Positions 36,593-47,114 of a DNA stretch of 64,000 bases are shown piece after piece. The stretch comes from Sipunculus nudus. Lineage: Eukaryota; Annelida; Sipuncula; Golfingiida; Sipunculidae. The stretch lies in the NCBI GenBank assembly GCA_026874595.1, contig CM049313.1, forward strand, positions 11,779,508-11,843,507. Direction: 5' to 3'. The notes beneath the pieces are model-generated. The model saw only the letters and a list, made by a program, of their open reading frames with translations, made no database searches and was not told where the DNA came from. Both the position numbers and the translations under genes were made by a program. Each line of letters opens with the position of its first letter. Within the stretch, counting starts at the first letter, position 1.

Positions 36593-37917
36593 CACATCAG
36601 CAAAGAAATCTGCCTTTTCTTTGAATTGAATGATGAAAAAAAGTTGACCAAAGATGCAGACACGGATGTTTGCATTTGCATCGAAGGCATAAACTGAAAC
36701 TTTTGGCAGAGTTCTTGAATAATATAACGGATTTTGTGATATTTGCTTTTGGTATGTGTTTTTATGAATTTTAAAATTTCACATATAAAGATGGCTTTGC
36801 ATATTACAACTTGGCCAACATTTCTAGGGTCAATTCACGTACTATCCATTATGTGTCATGCTTTGCAACTATCGAATATACTTGGCGTTTGATCTTCTTC
36901 GAAACTTTTTCTTTGACCTTTATGAAACTTTAAGGTTTATAAGTTGATGATATGTGAAAAAAAATTAAAGGTGTTTAATATTCCTATAAGATGGGTAATC
37001 AACTACATACATGTTCGTCGAGAATTTTTATTTTTTATTGGTTTGGTACTGTAGCTACTTCCTTAGACCATGATTGATAAATAAGTGTACACCTGTTATT
37101 ATATGATGATATAAAAGATTGTTATCAGGTGGATTGTCTTAGGTAAGGTCTTAATGAGCCCCCCCCCCCCCCCATACACACACACACGAGTGCGGTGCAC
37201 TTGCAACACGAATATAACCTAGTGTTTTGCACTCACGACAAATGAAAGGTCTATGGAGACATATCTACCTGACCTAATTGTATTAAAGTTTTAAAACGGC
37301 CGCGTAATGCCGGCTCTGAAATGTCTGCTCTGTCCTATACACGCCTTGATGTTTTTTTCCCCAAGTTCATACTAACCCAGTTCGAAAATGACGAAATAGT
37401 CGTTCCAAATGGCAAAGTTTATGGTAAATGCCAATAATCCTGGGCTACACCCGGTTCCGTTTTTAGCAAACAAGTTTCAAAGTAACGACCAATATGTGAG
37501 ATACATGGTTTTTCTATGGAATTTAATTAAAATAAGACACCTTTGATATTTATGTTTTATTCTCACTACAAGTCGAAAATGATCTTTTGAGTTAGGAGCT
37601 ATTCCATTTATGATGTTAATAAATTTTTCAGTAACATGTAACAAACATGACATTAACTTTATCACAGGTACGTCAATTAGTTACCAAGCCCTCCTTGGTC
37701 AAATGGTTATAGGCCAATTAAAGGAGGAAGTGAAGGTCCTTCCGTTAAACAATTCTGCTTGGAAAAGCACCCTTTATATTATCTTGAACAACCCGCCATG
37801 CAGTTTTCTTGATTACCTATATGGGTATATGCACCTTGTTACATCACGAGTTTCAGTGTCTTAATAACTAAAATAATATTGACCTTTGACGAAGATAAGG
37901 CTTCTAAAAGGTCTCAC
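36593..37917. other. Intergenic
   Basis: A poly-C run followed by (CA)n lies at 37,158-37,188. Short frames near 37,477-37,665 and 37,610-37,864 show no motif. Confidence 0.55.
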
Positions 37918-38094
37918 CTGAATTTTCGTTCATGTGAACAAAGCAATAAAACAGAATCATGTTCTTCTTTAAATGATTGCAGAAGTCTTTGTACGTGTGT
38001 TGTCCAATTACATTAATAAGCTTATTATCTGTTATTGTTTTGGAACCGGATGCGATCGACTCCAGAGACTCAAGGAGAGTAGCGTTTATTTCCA
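37918..38094 (-). CDS. Candidate internal exon, 59 codons, phase 1-1
   Basis: On the minus strand an acceptor-like AATTGACAG (38,095-38,101) is followed by an open stretch ending at a strong donor-like TCAG|GTGAGACC (37,911-37,918). The 177-bp exon is phase-symmetric (1-1). It encodes EINATLLESLESIASGSKTI, LINVIGQHTYKDFCNHLKKN and MILFYCFVHMNENSG. The pattern 'hydrophobic strand after xxFxxxLKK' faintly recalls the start of a thioredoxin fold, but the CxxC site is absent and I do not assign a family. No flanking exons were found within a few kilobases. Confidence 0.4.
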
Positions 38095-39274
38095 CTGTCA
38101 ATTATAGTATAAATAGCTGGACATAGAATTAACCATCCTTATATTCTATTACAAGGTGTAATTTGATATGCATGTTTAACAGAATGTGCGTGAATATAAG
38201 TAATTTTCTCAATTTTCTGTTATTGCTTGGCGTGATCGGGTCAAAATAATTATAGGCTTCACCATAGAGAAGTTAATTGTAATAGTGGGATACCAACGCG
38301 TGTTCACGTAAATACCAATGAACGTTTGAATCAATGAATTCGATAGTCATTGCAAATTGGAAATCAGCAGCTGATTGGTATTGGGGTGGTTTAGTTGCGA
38401 CCTGACACTCGCGAACCTTAACATTCCTGACTACCACACTGTATTTTATGACAAAAACAAGGTGTAAGATGTTTACTCAGCAATGCGACATGTTAACTGA
38501 ATCACCTTTGGTGTTAGACGTTGACCTATTACATGCACAGGTATCGAGCGTATAGGAGGTTGTGATCGTCGAATTCTTCAATCAGGTATACCACTGTGAC
38601 AAATTTAGCCAGTTTGCGTCATTATGATAGCTAACAAGCGTCCGTTCCATTGCTCTGTAAGTCCCGACCCTCGTGCCCACTGTCTTCCTAATTTCTTTCA
38701 TTTAGACAGCTTTCTGTCCTTCTTTTATCTTGCATCATTGATTGGGTTATTTATGATAAATTTAATGGCTACAGCTCGTGGTGCCTCTGTTATCCAGTTT
38801 TGTTTTATTCTTTGAAGATAATCTTTAGTGAAGATACATACATGAATTCACTTTTAAAGTCCAGTTATTAAATAGAAAAGAGAATTGGACTCATGTTAAT
38901 GTTCTACTAGTACTTTATGTTTTATACTTAAGTGAATAACTTAATGTCCTTTATTCTACTTATATGGCTAAAAGTACCATACAAATTTCATAAAGCGTAT
39001 TGCTAGTGACATTTGTTTCTGAGAAAACGCCCGTCTTCGCTGACAGGTTGGCTTTTCGTGATGGAACAGACAGATCGCCGTATAATCTGACTTATATACC
39101 AGATTAACTTTAAAAAAATGAGTGTCAAATTATCAGGTAGTGAAAATATGGATATGTATAAAACAACGTTACCAATCAGTTAGACCAAATTTTATCGAAC
39201 GTTAAAGACTATTCAAGTCAAATGGGCGATTCAAAACGCTGGTCTTTAAATTATGCCTCCTTTAATTAATGTTT

Positions 39275-39790
39275 ACCGCCTTTTAATACCCCCATCATTG
39301 CCACTTGACAACACTGTGAGCATTATAACTAAAAAATAATGAACAGATTTCTTTCATATTATGCATATACATAGATATAGGTTATGGGATGATCTTTTTG
39401 TAAATTAGAGTCATGACCTTTCCTATGAGAATGGCCTTGAACTTGAATATTTCCTTGTTTGGTGAAAGTCACACAATATCTTAAAACTCTCAATAAGGGA
39501 TGCATGGATTGTTCCAAAAATTAAATTGACCTTGGATAGCTTTGTCTTCTGCGGAAGAGAGGTGGCGCCGCCTATAGTCCTGTTCTTGTTTTCGCGCCTT
39601 TAAATACCCCATCATTGCCACTTGAGAGTACTGTGAACATTAAAAGTAAAAAATGAATGGACAGATTTCTTTCATATTATGCATATACATAGGTTATTGA
39701 ATGAGGTATATTTAAATTGGGGTCTTGACTTTGCCTATGAGAATGGCCTTGACCTTGAATATTCCCATAATAAGTAAAAAAAATATGGGC
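39275..39790 (+). repeat. Imperfect tandem duplication, about 315-bp unit
   Basis: Block 39,277-39,465 (CCATCATTGCCACTTGA... CTATGAGAATGGCCTTGA) recurs at 39,594-39,770 with substitutions and small indels. Two copies are present. Confidence 0.8.
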
Positions 39791-39934
39791 TCTCAAGGCG
39801 ATAGGTGTATCTATCTGAAAATCAAAATGAAAGATGTCAGATGATCAGTTGTTGAAAGTGACTAGTTCTGAAGGTGACACCTTAAACAGTGGTGGTTTTC
39901 CAAGTGTCGGTATATGCTTCTGAAGTTTGGGGCC

Positions 39935-40110
39935 TATTTTTAAGGGGGGGGGGGTAATTGTCTTGGGATACTATAGCAACTGCAATGCGAAGAAATGTCT
40001 AGCTAACATACGTCCTCATCTATTTTTAAGGGGGGGGGGGGGGGTAATTGTCTTGGGATACTATAGCAACTGCAATGCGAAGAAATGTCTAGCTAACATA
40101 CGTCCTCACT
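39935..40110 (+). repeat. 86-bp tandem duplication with poly-G
   Basis: TATTTTTAAG plus a G run plus TAATTGTCTTGGGATACT through ACATACGTCCTCA occurs twice in a row (from 39,935 and from 40,021). The copies are nearly identical apart from G-run length. Confidence 0.92.
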
Positions 40111-40973
40111 TTTGAAAGTAAGAGTGAAAATTGGCTGAAATAACCCAAGATAATTTATGCTCCTATATATACCAATTAATTAACGCTGTGTAACCGTGGA
40201 CCAATAGGCGGCCATACAGCGGTCCGCGGCTATACAACGTAAATTAATAAAGGAATTCATAGCAAAAGCCTTCGCCACATTGCCTAGAAAACGCATGGGT
40301 GACAGCAGACCAGCGCACTTACAATATATATCACAACACAAGTGTCTGGGTGAACGGGGCTGAAAACGATTCCCCGCTGGCTGAAAGATTGCTGTGCTGT
40401 CATATATCTCGGACAGGCTTTTCGGTATGTTTCTAGTTTTACTTGTATATAACGTACTTCCAGATCACGTAAAGTTCTTCTTGTGATACATTTAGGGTTG
40501 CTTATCTCTGCCCCAGTGATTATTATTTGTCTATTATTTATCAGTTATGTTTACATGCAAATCCTTTCATGGTCTTGTATATTTTCATTTTTTATGTTAT
40601 TTGTTTTATTTTCGATGATCTCGAATTATCGGTAGTCTCTGTCAATAAATTCTATTTTTTTTCTATTATTTAGCTTAATAATTTGAGAGCCTATCAATAA
40701 GGGTTTGAATATGTTTATGATGTAAAACCCACTCCTATTGAAATGTTTCTCTATAGTAAATTTAGTATAAAATGTGCAAACATTAATCTATGGTTAAAGC
40801 ACAATCGTGTTACAATGTTACGTGATTAAATTAGCTTATCTGGACTCTTAGTTATGTACTTTCGTCGTTCCCATATAATTCGAGAAAATGGAAGTTTAAT
40901 ATTTTATTATATATTACATGTATATCGTTCTCAGTGTCGGTTTACCTCTCGTTTTAGCTTTGGGGGCTACACA

Positions 40974-42254
40974 ATGTCTGGGAATGAAACACAGAACTTG
41001 ATCCCTCCCATAACTTGGGGAGAAACAGTGGCTATTACAGTCATCATCGTCGTCGTTTTCATCATCGGCGTCGTCGGCAACACCCTTGTGATAGTGGTTT
41101 TCGCAAAAATGAAAAAGAAATTAGCGACTCATATGTTAACTCTTGCTTTAGCGGTCGTGGATCTGGCAGCTACATTGACAATGATGCCTCTTGGACCACC
41201 CCACGGCTACGGGGTTTTGCCCAGGGAATTGAGACTTCTGTATATTAGTATGAACACTGCGGTCATAATAACGTCACTGACGATTTTATTAGCGGTTAGC
41301 ATTGATCGTTATTATGCAGTTTATAAACCGTTCATGTACAACAACCCAAGACGTAACAAAGTTTTTATAATTATAACAACCGCCTTCACCGTCGGCTTGA
41401 CCGTGCTGGTTGAAATCTTCTTCTTTTTGGAAAATGGAAGAAGCATAGTAATTTCTACATTAGCTTCATATATGGCTGCTACGCTTTTGGGCATCACAGT
41501 CATGTATGTCTTAATTTTCAAAAAATTCCATTTGCAACAAAGACAGCTTGGCCCTGCTCCCGTGACATCTGTCTCCAGTCAAACGCAGCAGACAACTGAT
41601 GGGGAAACAGGTTCGAAACAAGATGCAGAGACTGACAAACAATCACGCTTGGATTCTAATTTCCATACAGGTAATCATCAAACTTTAAACAAAGACATAC
41701 AATCTATAAAACAACCAGTTCTTAGACAGCAGTGTGATTCCGGTACCATAGAAAATGTAAATCCTACCACCGAAACGGTTAAACAATCATGTTCAAACCA
41801 AAGCAGTCCTATTTCGCCGACAGGAAGACAAGAGACTGAAGGACGTCAGGAAGCGGCCAAATCACAGACCTCATCCAGCAGAAATGACTGCGCCACTGCT
41901 TCAAGCAGCGTCCAGACATGCCAAAGTACAAGTAATGCAAAGGTCCCGGGCTGCTGCACTCAAAACTTGCCTGTTGCACAGGCCTGTAGCGCTGTCCAAA
42001 CGAATCCTTTGGTGGAGAAAAAGCGGAAGCAGTTAAGAACGACGGCCAAGATGTTCTGCGTCATAACCGCTCTTTTTGTAATCAGCTATGTTCCAACGGC
42101 AATCTCCTTAGCGGTGCTCGGGACCGGCTCGATAATAAATTACACTCATTTTATTCACAACGTATGTAATCCATTTGTTTATTGGATCATGAACGAAAGA
42201 TTTCGAATTCAGGTCAAGGAACTGCTTCCCGCTCGCTGTTTCAGGCAATCTTGA
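40974..42254 (+). CDS. Intronless rhodopsin-like (class A) GPCR, divergent orphan
   Basis: This is a single uninterrupted frame of 426 residues from MSGNETQNL; an upstream in-frame ATG at 40,854 would add a 40-residue extension that does not look functional. Seven hydrophobic segments are visible. TM1 has GN (N36) and TM2 has LAVVD (D63). TM3 ends in DRYYAVYKP (111-119). An intracellular loop of about 165 residues (roughly 184-350), rich in S, T and Q, precedes TM6. TM7 ends in NPFVY (399-403). Departures from the family norm are no cysteine at the top of TM3 or in the very short second extracellular loop, so no canonical disulfide; no tryptophan in TM4; no proline in TM5; and tyrosine in place of the TM6 CWxP tryptophan (SYVP). 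N-glycosylation is possible at NET. A G-protein-coupled plasma-membrane receptor is likely. The ligand is unknown. Intronless receptors often reflect lineage-specific expansion or retroposition. Confidence 0.85.
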   Translation: MSGNETQNLIPPITWGETVAITVIIVVVFIIGVVGNTLVIVVFAKMKKKLATHMLTLALAVVDLAATLTMMPLGPPHGYGVLPRELRLLYISMNTAVIITSLTILLAVSIDRYYAVYKPFMYNNPRRNKVFIIITTAFTVGLTVLVEIFFFLENGRSIVISTLASYMAATLLGITVMYVLIFKKFHLQQRQLGPAPVTSVSSQTQQTTDGETGSKQDAETDKQSRLDSNFHTGNHQTLNKDIQSIKQPVLRQQCDSGTIENVNPTTETVKQSCSNQSSPISPTGRQETEGRQEAAKSQTSSSRNDCATASSSVQTCQSTSNAKVPGCCTQNLPVAQACSAVQTNPLVEKKRKQLRTTAKMFCVITALFVISYVPTAISLAVLGTGSIINYTHFIHNVCNPFVYWIMNERFRIQVKELLPARCFRQS

Positions 42255-43110
42255 GAAACAATATGGTCTGCCGTTTTACCCACCAGTAAGTGGTTAAGCT
42301 GTCAATAATTGTGTAGATGTTGTCAGGCAACTAAAAACTAAAAAAAAACTAAAAGTAGACTAGAAAAACAATAATAACATAAAAAATACAGTGTACTTTT
42401 CACGAAGGTTTTTCTATAGTAGTGGAAGTATTAATTATAACCATAAAACTGCCTATGACTGGTGTAATCAAGCCAGGGGCGTTTTGAATCTCGACATCAA
42501 GTCTAAACATTCAAATGTAAAATGTTCATTGCTACAAGAATCGGAAAGACCCTTTATATCCGTTATATAACCACATCTTTGAAAATTAATGCTATCCATG
42601 CACCTTATTTTACAAGTTATATATATATTTAAATTTTATATATAATACAAAGATATATACCAGGATGCTCAATTAGCATATTGAACTGATTTGAAATAGG
42701 GTCTTGGAAGCAGTGAACATATCAGTAGTAAAAATATGATAACAATACACATATACTATGAAAATACACAATATACAAGGCAAATATACAATATAAAAGG
42801 CAAATATACTATACTATACTCATACCAAGTGGAATCCACTCGGTAAACTCACCATGATGTAGTGGTAACGCCATGTCCCTCATCACTGCAATGCAGTGAG
42901 AGAACAACTACCTGAACAGGTAAGTCTGCGCAGCGGATCCTGGGGGGGGGGGGGTTGAAGGGGGCACGCTGAATATTAGTACGAATACTAGGTTTTAAAA
43001 TATTTCAGGGTGAATTTGTTTTGATTGCGGCACTTGGAGAGGATTTCAGCTCTTGAGTTCAACAATGATCCGGGGGGGGGGGGGGCGTTGCTATAAGCAG
43101 CTTTTCAGAC
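42255..43110. other. 3' flank of GPCR, poly-G runs
   Basis: A-rich sequence follows the stop, with no perfect AATAAA in the first 100 bp. AAATATAC-type simple sequence lies near 42,770-42,825. Poly-G runs at about 42,943 and 43,073 follow GCAGCGGATCC and AATGATCC, perhaps remnants of the GGCGGATCC element family. Confidence 0.45.
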
Positions 43111-43119
43111 AAGCAGAGA

Positions 43120-43806
43120 TCACACTTCCTGGTCCCACAGAAGTAAGGTGCTGCCTTGGCAGATATTTCCCAGGAGAGCTTGTAATTGGTATTGTTGTCT
43201 TTTCAGTGACCAAATTTGTTTATACAGTTCAGTATTTTCAGCGTGGGATCTGTTCCGAAAGGATTGCTTGTGGTTATTGTATCTTGTCTTGAAATTACCT
43301 TCAGTACACCCTATGTAGTGTTTCACATCATTGTCTGTTCTAACTGTTGCCTTATAGACAATGCATTTCAGCTGACACTGACCATTCATAGGACATTCGT
43401 CTTTTTTCCGGCATTTACATTGTTTTTGAGGTACATTCACAGCATTGTCAGTATTTAAAACCTTCATATTATGTTTGCTGATCAGGTTAGACATGTTGGG
43501 TAGACAGCTATAGCTAATTTTCAAATTGTTCCTGTTGAATAACCTGTGGTACCTGCGGTGTTGAGTGAAGTTTCTTTTCAACTAGTTTCATGAATTGTCA
43601 GCCAATGTTGGTTTTTACGGCTGTAGGGGGGGATTGAACCATATTATTTTCCTTTCCCTGTTTCTTTTGCTTTTCACTGTGGGTTCAACATATTTTAAGC
43701 TTTCTGAGAACCCGCTTTTCGCTAAAGCTTTGTCATACATGGGTTTGGCTTTCATGAATAGCTCTTTATTGCAGGAGGTGTCAGATACACGTTTGCTGAT
43801 CATCAT
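43120..43806 (-). pseudogene. Penelope-like element fragment (RT end plus GIY-YIG)
   Basis: The upstream frame 43,806-43,615 reads KAKPMYDKALAKSGF...RNRERKIIWFNPPL, typical of the region just after the reverse transcriptase palm of Penelope-like elements. The next frame, 43,581-43,120, has LKISYSCLPNMSNLIS, a cysteine motif (CKCRKKDECPMNGQCQLKC) and the GIY-YIG nuclease start VYKATV...HYIGCTEGNFKTRYNNH, then a degraded tail. A stop separates the frames and the RT core is absent, so it is a 5'-truncated dead copy. Penelope-like elements encode an RT joined to a GIY-YIG endonuclease. Here the nuclease tyrosine, YIG-like and arginine positions are still visible. Confidence 0.85.
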
Positions 43807-43831
43807 AGGTATCTGCCTAATAATAGCTGGG

Positions 43832-43837
<6 letters not shown>

Positions 43838-43876
<39 letters not shown>
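43838..43876. repeat. (TA)n tract
   Basis: A pure TA tract lies directly upstream of the minus-strand Penelope-like fragment. The YIYIY peptide read through it at 43,595-43,933 is an artefact. Confidence 0.95.
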
Positions 43877-43880
<4 letters not shown>

Positions 43881-44389
43881 AATATACTTATGTTTTAATT
43901 CCATTAGAAATATCAACTGTACAAGATGAATAGATAAATAAAATCATATATACAGGATCAAATCTAATGGAATGTACAATTATCAATAATCAATACATTA
44001 AGTCTTACGGAATAGGCAATGCATACATGTTCCGCAGACACCTCGGCCCTCTAAGAAGATGATATGCAGCTCAAGATTCCTGGGATGATGCCTGGCAAAC
44101 TCCGATGTTACATCCTGAATATCGATCTCTGTGCACTGACATCAGTGCCCGATCGGTGAACCACTCAATCCCAATGTGGAACGCAGCCTGTGCTAAATAA
44201 GTTTTTTGCGTGCTGTTCGAGCAATATTTATATTGAAATAATCCCAGATCTGGGGATACCAAAGACAGTGATTTCATTAACGTAATCATCATTAGCAATG
44301 AAATTCCGGGATGACTGGGATGACTTTGATTCCACCGGAGGTGTGTGTTGGGGGGCCTCCTGTGCCCCCCCCCTTGGCTACGCCACTTT

Positions 44390-44472
44390 TACACACACAC
44401 ACACACACATGTATGTATATAATATATATATATATAATTTGTATAGCCATGTTAGTCTGTAGTCGAGTTGTA

Positions 44473-44552
<80 letters not shown>
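44390..44552. repeat. (CA)n and (TA)n tracts
   Basis: (CA)n at 44,391-44,409 and two (TA)n tracts at 44,478-44,552 surround GCCATGTTAGTCTGTAG, a phrase similar to CCCATGTTGGTTAAAGTC at about 45,458 on the other side of the plus-strand Penelope-like fragment. Confidence 0.8.
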
Positions 44553-44556
<4 letters not shown>

Positions 44557-44658
44557 AAGAGTGACGCCTTTTAGATAGACTAAATTGTTTATCAACACAA
44601 CTGTTTATTTCGTGTAAATAAATAAGTTAGTCTTTCCAAAAGGCGTCACTCTTCTTTT
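44553..44658. repeat. Hairpin upstream of Penelope-like fragment
   Basis: About 31 bp at 44,553-44,583 (AAGAGTGACGCCTTTTAG core) is the reverse complement of 44,627-44,658 with two mismatches; the loop is 43 bases. It lies before the plus-strand Penelope-like remnant and is probably part of that element's end structure. Confidence 0.8.
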
Positions 44659-44733
44659 AACCTGTGTGTATATATATATATATGGTCTGTGTTTTTCCAT
44701 TGGTTGAATTTTGTAGCTTGTTTAATGTTTTAG

Positions 44734-45387
44734 TTGATTCTTGTCAATATCTGCTTGCTGATTTTGCCAATTTCGGGTTTGCACGGGTTTAGCAGTCTAA
44801 ATAAATTACAGAATAAAAACACTGTTAAACTAAGTTACAGCAGCATGCAAAACATGGGCCAGATCATATCAGCGCACAACAAGTCTGTATTGAATAAACA
44901 CAAATCACAGCAAATTGAACAGAACAACTGTAACTGCAGAAACAGACAACAATGTCCGCTACAAGGAAACTGCCTCATCAGTAATATAGTATACCAGGCT
45001 ACTGTGACACGTAAGGACAACTTGAGACCAGAAACGTACATAGGACTGACAGAAATACTTTTAAAACGCGGTACAATGCCCACGTCTCAAGCTTCAGGAA
45101 TGTTAACACACGTAACAGTACAACTCTCAGCGAATACATTTGGAGACTGAAATTAGGGCAACCATGTGCAACACTCAATACAATGGAAGATTATAAGCAA
45201 AGCAAAACCATACTCCACGTCTAACAAATCCTGTTATCTCTGCCTGGAAGAGAAATTCTTCATAATATACAGACCCCTATTGTCAACACTAAACAAAAGA
45301 AACGAACTCGCGAGCACATGCAGACACAGGTCGAAACACCTCCTGGCTAACTACGCATGCGCCAGATCTAACATTCAAAAATCTTAA
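44734..45387 (+). pseudogene. Penelope-like element fragment (GIY-YIG domain)
   Basis: The frame 44,734-45,150 has VKLSYSSMQNMGQIISAHN, a cysteine motif (NCNCRNRQQCPLQGNC) and VYQATV...ETYIGLTE, the GIY-YIG nuclease start, then a frameshift. The last part in another frame, 45,166-45,387, has WKIISKAKPYSTSNKSCYLC and LLSTLNKRNELASTCRHRSK, the C-terminal signature of the same proteins. The reverse transcriptase is missing. It differs in sequence from the fragment at 43,120-43,806 and points the other way, so these are two separate insertions. Confidence 0.85.
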
Positions 45388-45481
45388 TACCTGGACCACT
45401 TCATGATGGGTTTTCGAAGAGTGAGACCTACGGCCCTTACGAAACAACGTTGTAAAACCCATGTTGGTTAAAGTCTTGAAC

Positions 45482-45484
<3 letters not shown>

Positions 45485-45566
<82 letters not shown>
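45485..45566. repeat. (CA)n(TA)n compound microsatellite
   Basis: (AC)n at 45,485-45,518 runs into (TA)n to about 45,566. Confidence 0.95.
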
Positions 45567-45571
<5 letters not shown>

Positions 45572-46427
45572 TGGGGAAAGCAGGTAAATGGATTTAATAT
45601 GTTGTTTAGTTCAATCACCAGGTAAATTAATTTTAACTTTCTATTATAAATGGTCGAGTGTCTGTTTTTGAGCATCATTGTAATGTTACAGTTTAAATGT
45701 TACATAGGGAGTTTTGTTTTTGTTAGCACTTTGTTGAATATTGTCAAGAGTTTGTTTCGTTATGTTCTATGTTACTGGAAACAATAAAAAAAGTAACTCA
45801 GTTATGTTTTTTATATTACGTTAGCGAATCAGACGAGCAGATCTGTGGAAATGAGATAATAATATATTACTTTTTCAAAGGAAGAAGCATCTGACTTTTA
45901 AAATACTGAGAAAAACAGAATAAGGTATTAAGGGAACACTGCTGGCCTCTAACTTGGTATTATATGAAATATCTCGAATCTATAGCGGAATTCTTAACAG
46001 GACATAAATTTCGTTAGATATGATGTGCGTGTGATAGATTTTGCATGAGATGGTAATCGAAATTCATATGTGTTTCCTCTACATTTCATTTGATGGCTAC
46101 TTTGGGTATTTTCATTGGTAAAATCAAAAGAATAAGACAAGAATTATATACGAAGAAGTAAATATAAGCAGAAATATTATTCCCTAACTATTATATTCGT
46201 TGTTTGCCAATGTGTAGTTTCTCTCAACTTACAACGTTAAAGCTCAGAGTACCTGAAATGAGAAAGAATACATTAAGTATGACAGAACACAAGCATTTTG
46301 TAGGTATATAAACCAGTCCATTTCATGGAGAGTAAATACATATAATGAACGATATTTCCTCAGTGCAGATGCTTAAAATAAGTCTCTGATGTGCAGGGTT
46401 TGCCGCTTGTGTGATGTTTAATGAATC
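45567..46427. other. Intergenic, 3' of receptor gene
   Basis: AT-rich with no supported frame. It lies downstream of the minus-strand receptor and may hold its 3' UTR. The tail near 46,340-46,427 still aligns with the longer C-terminal coding region of the paralogue at 59,281-59,370. Confidence 0.5.
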
Positions 46428-46800
46428 CTAATTGAGGTATTTTCTTCTCATAATGGTGTAAGCTGTGGCGTTGAACACGCCTCCCCAGTTACACAGAAAC
46501 ACGATCGCGGTTGTCAGCTCCAAGGTCGGGGGCTCCCATAACGCCCAGATATCGTATATGATCAGCGAGACCCACTGGGTCAGGTAAGTCAGAACGAAGA
46601 GCAGCATGACCTTTGCTGACCTGTAGTATTTCCGCTTCCGTTCGATGTCAGCTGCGGACTCTGGGTCAGGGCCTGAACTTATCATCTTCATCGAGATGGC
46701 GCTGTAGCATACGGCGCACGTTGTAAAAACGAACGTCAGGAACAACCCCTTTACATAGTTCATGATGCGTCCGCGGCGGGTTCCGATAGCCAATAGACAC
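46428..46800 (-). CDS. Seven-TM receptor, exon 2 (TM5-TM7)
   Basis: The exon starts after a tatattGCAG acceptor (46,801-46,806) and joins exon 1 in frame: exon 1 ends with two bases of a TGG codon completed here. It encodes CLLAIGTRRGRIMNYVKG, then TM5 (LFLTFVFTTCAVCYSAI), a short loop with ERKRKYYRS, TM6 (AKVMLLFVLTYLTQWVSLII) and TM7 (AIVFLCNWGGVFNATAYTIM), ending RRKYLN at a TAG stop. The family resembles cAMP-receptor-like/GPR157-like receptors (class E type) rather than class A: there is no DRY or NPxxY. The paralogue at 59,277 continues about 27 residues past this stop, so this tail may be truncated. Confidence 0.75.
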
Positions 46801-47114
46801 CTGCAATATAATATATATATATACAGTAAAACCTCGTTGTGTCGAACTCGGATGTGTCGTTAAACCTGATGTGTCGAAATGTTTTGTTGGTCCCCAGCTA
46901 TTATTTCTATCGCTTAACTTTAAGTCATGTCGCTTGAATGTTTGGATGACATTTGTGCACGGTCCATTAATCATACCTACGGCCGTGATGACCATTTACA
47001 TAAGTAATACTCATCAATGGTCCGTCGTGTACCTTCTTGGCCAATTACATACCCATGATCAGGCCTTTCTTCTTTCGCCAACAAAGCCATAATTAGATAT
47101 GAGAAGTTATTAAT

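Larger units (their letters stand above)
38110..40850. other. Intergenic and upstream region of intronless GPCR
   Basis: It contains two tandem duplications (listed separately). Near 40,190-40,230 lies a CCAAT-bearing, more GC-rich stretch (GACCAATAGG) that may be promoter-proximal to the receptor gene. No coding frame is supported. Confidence 0.5.

Noticed and set aside
42840-42915. tRNA-like stretch with GTAGTGGTAACGCC
   Set aside because: An A-box-like word is present but no convincing B box or cloverleaf could be drawn.
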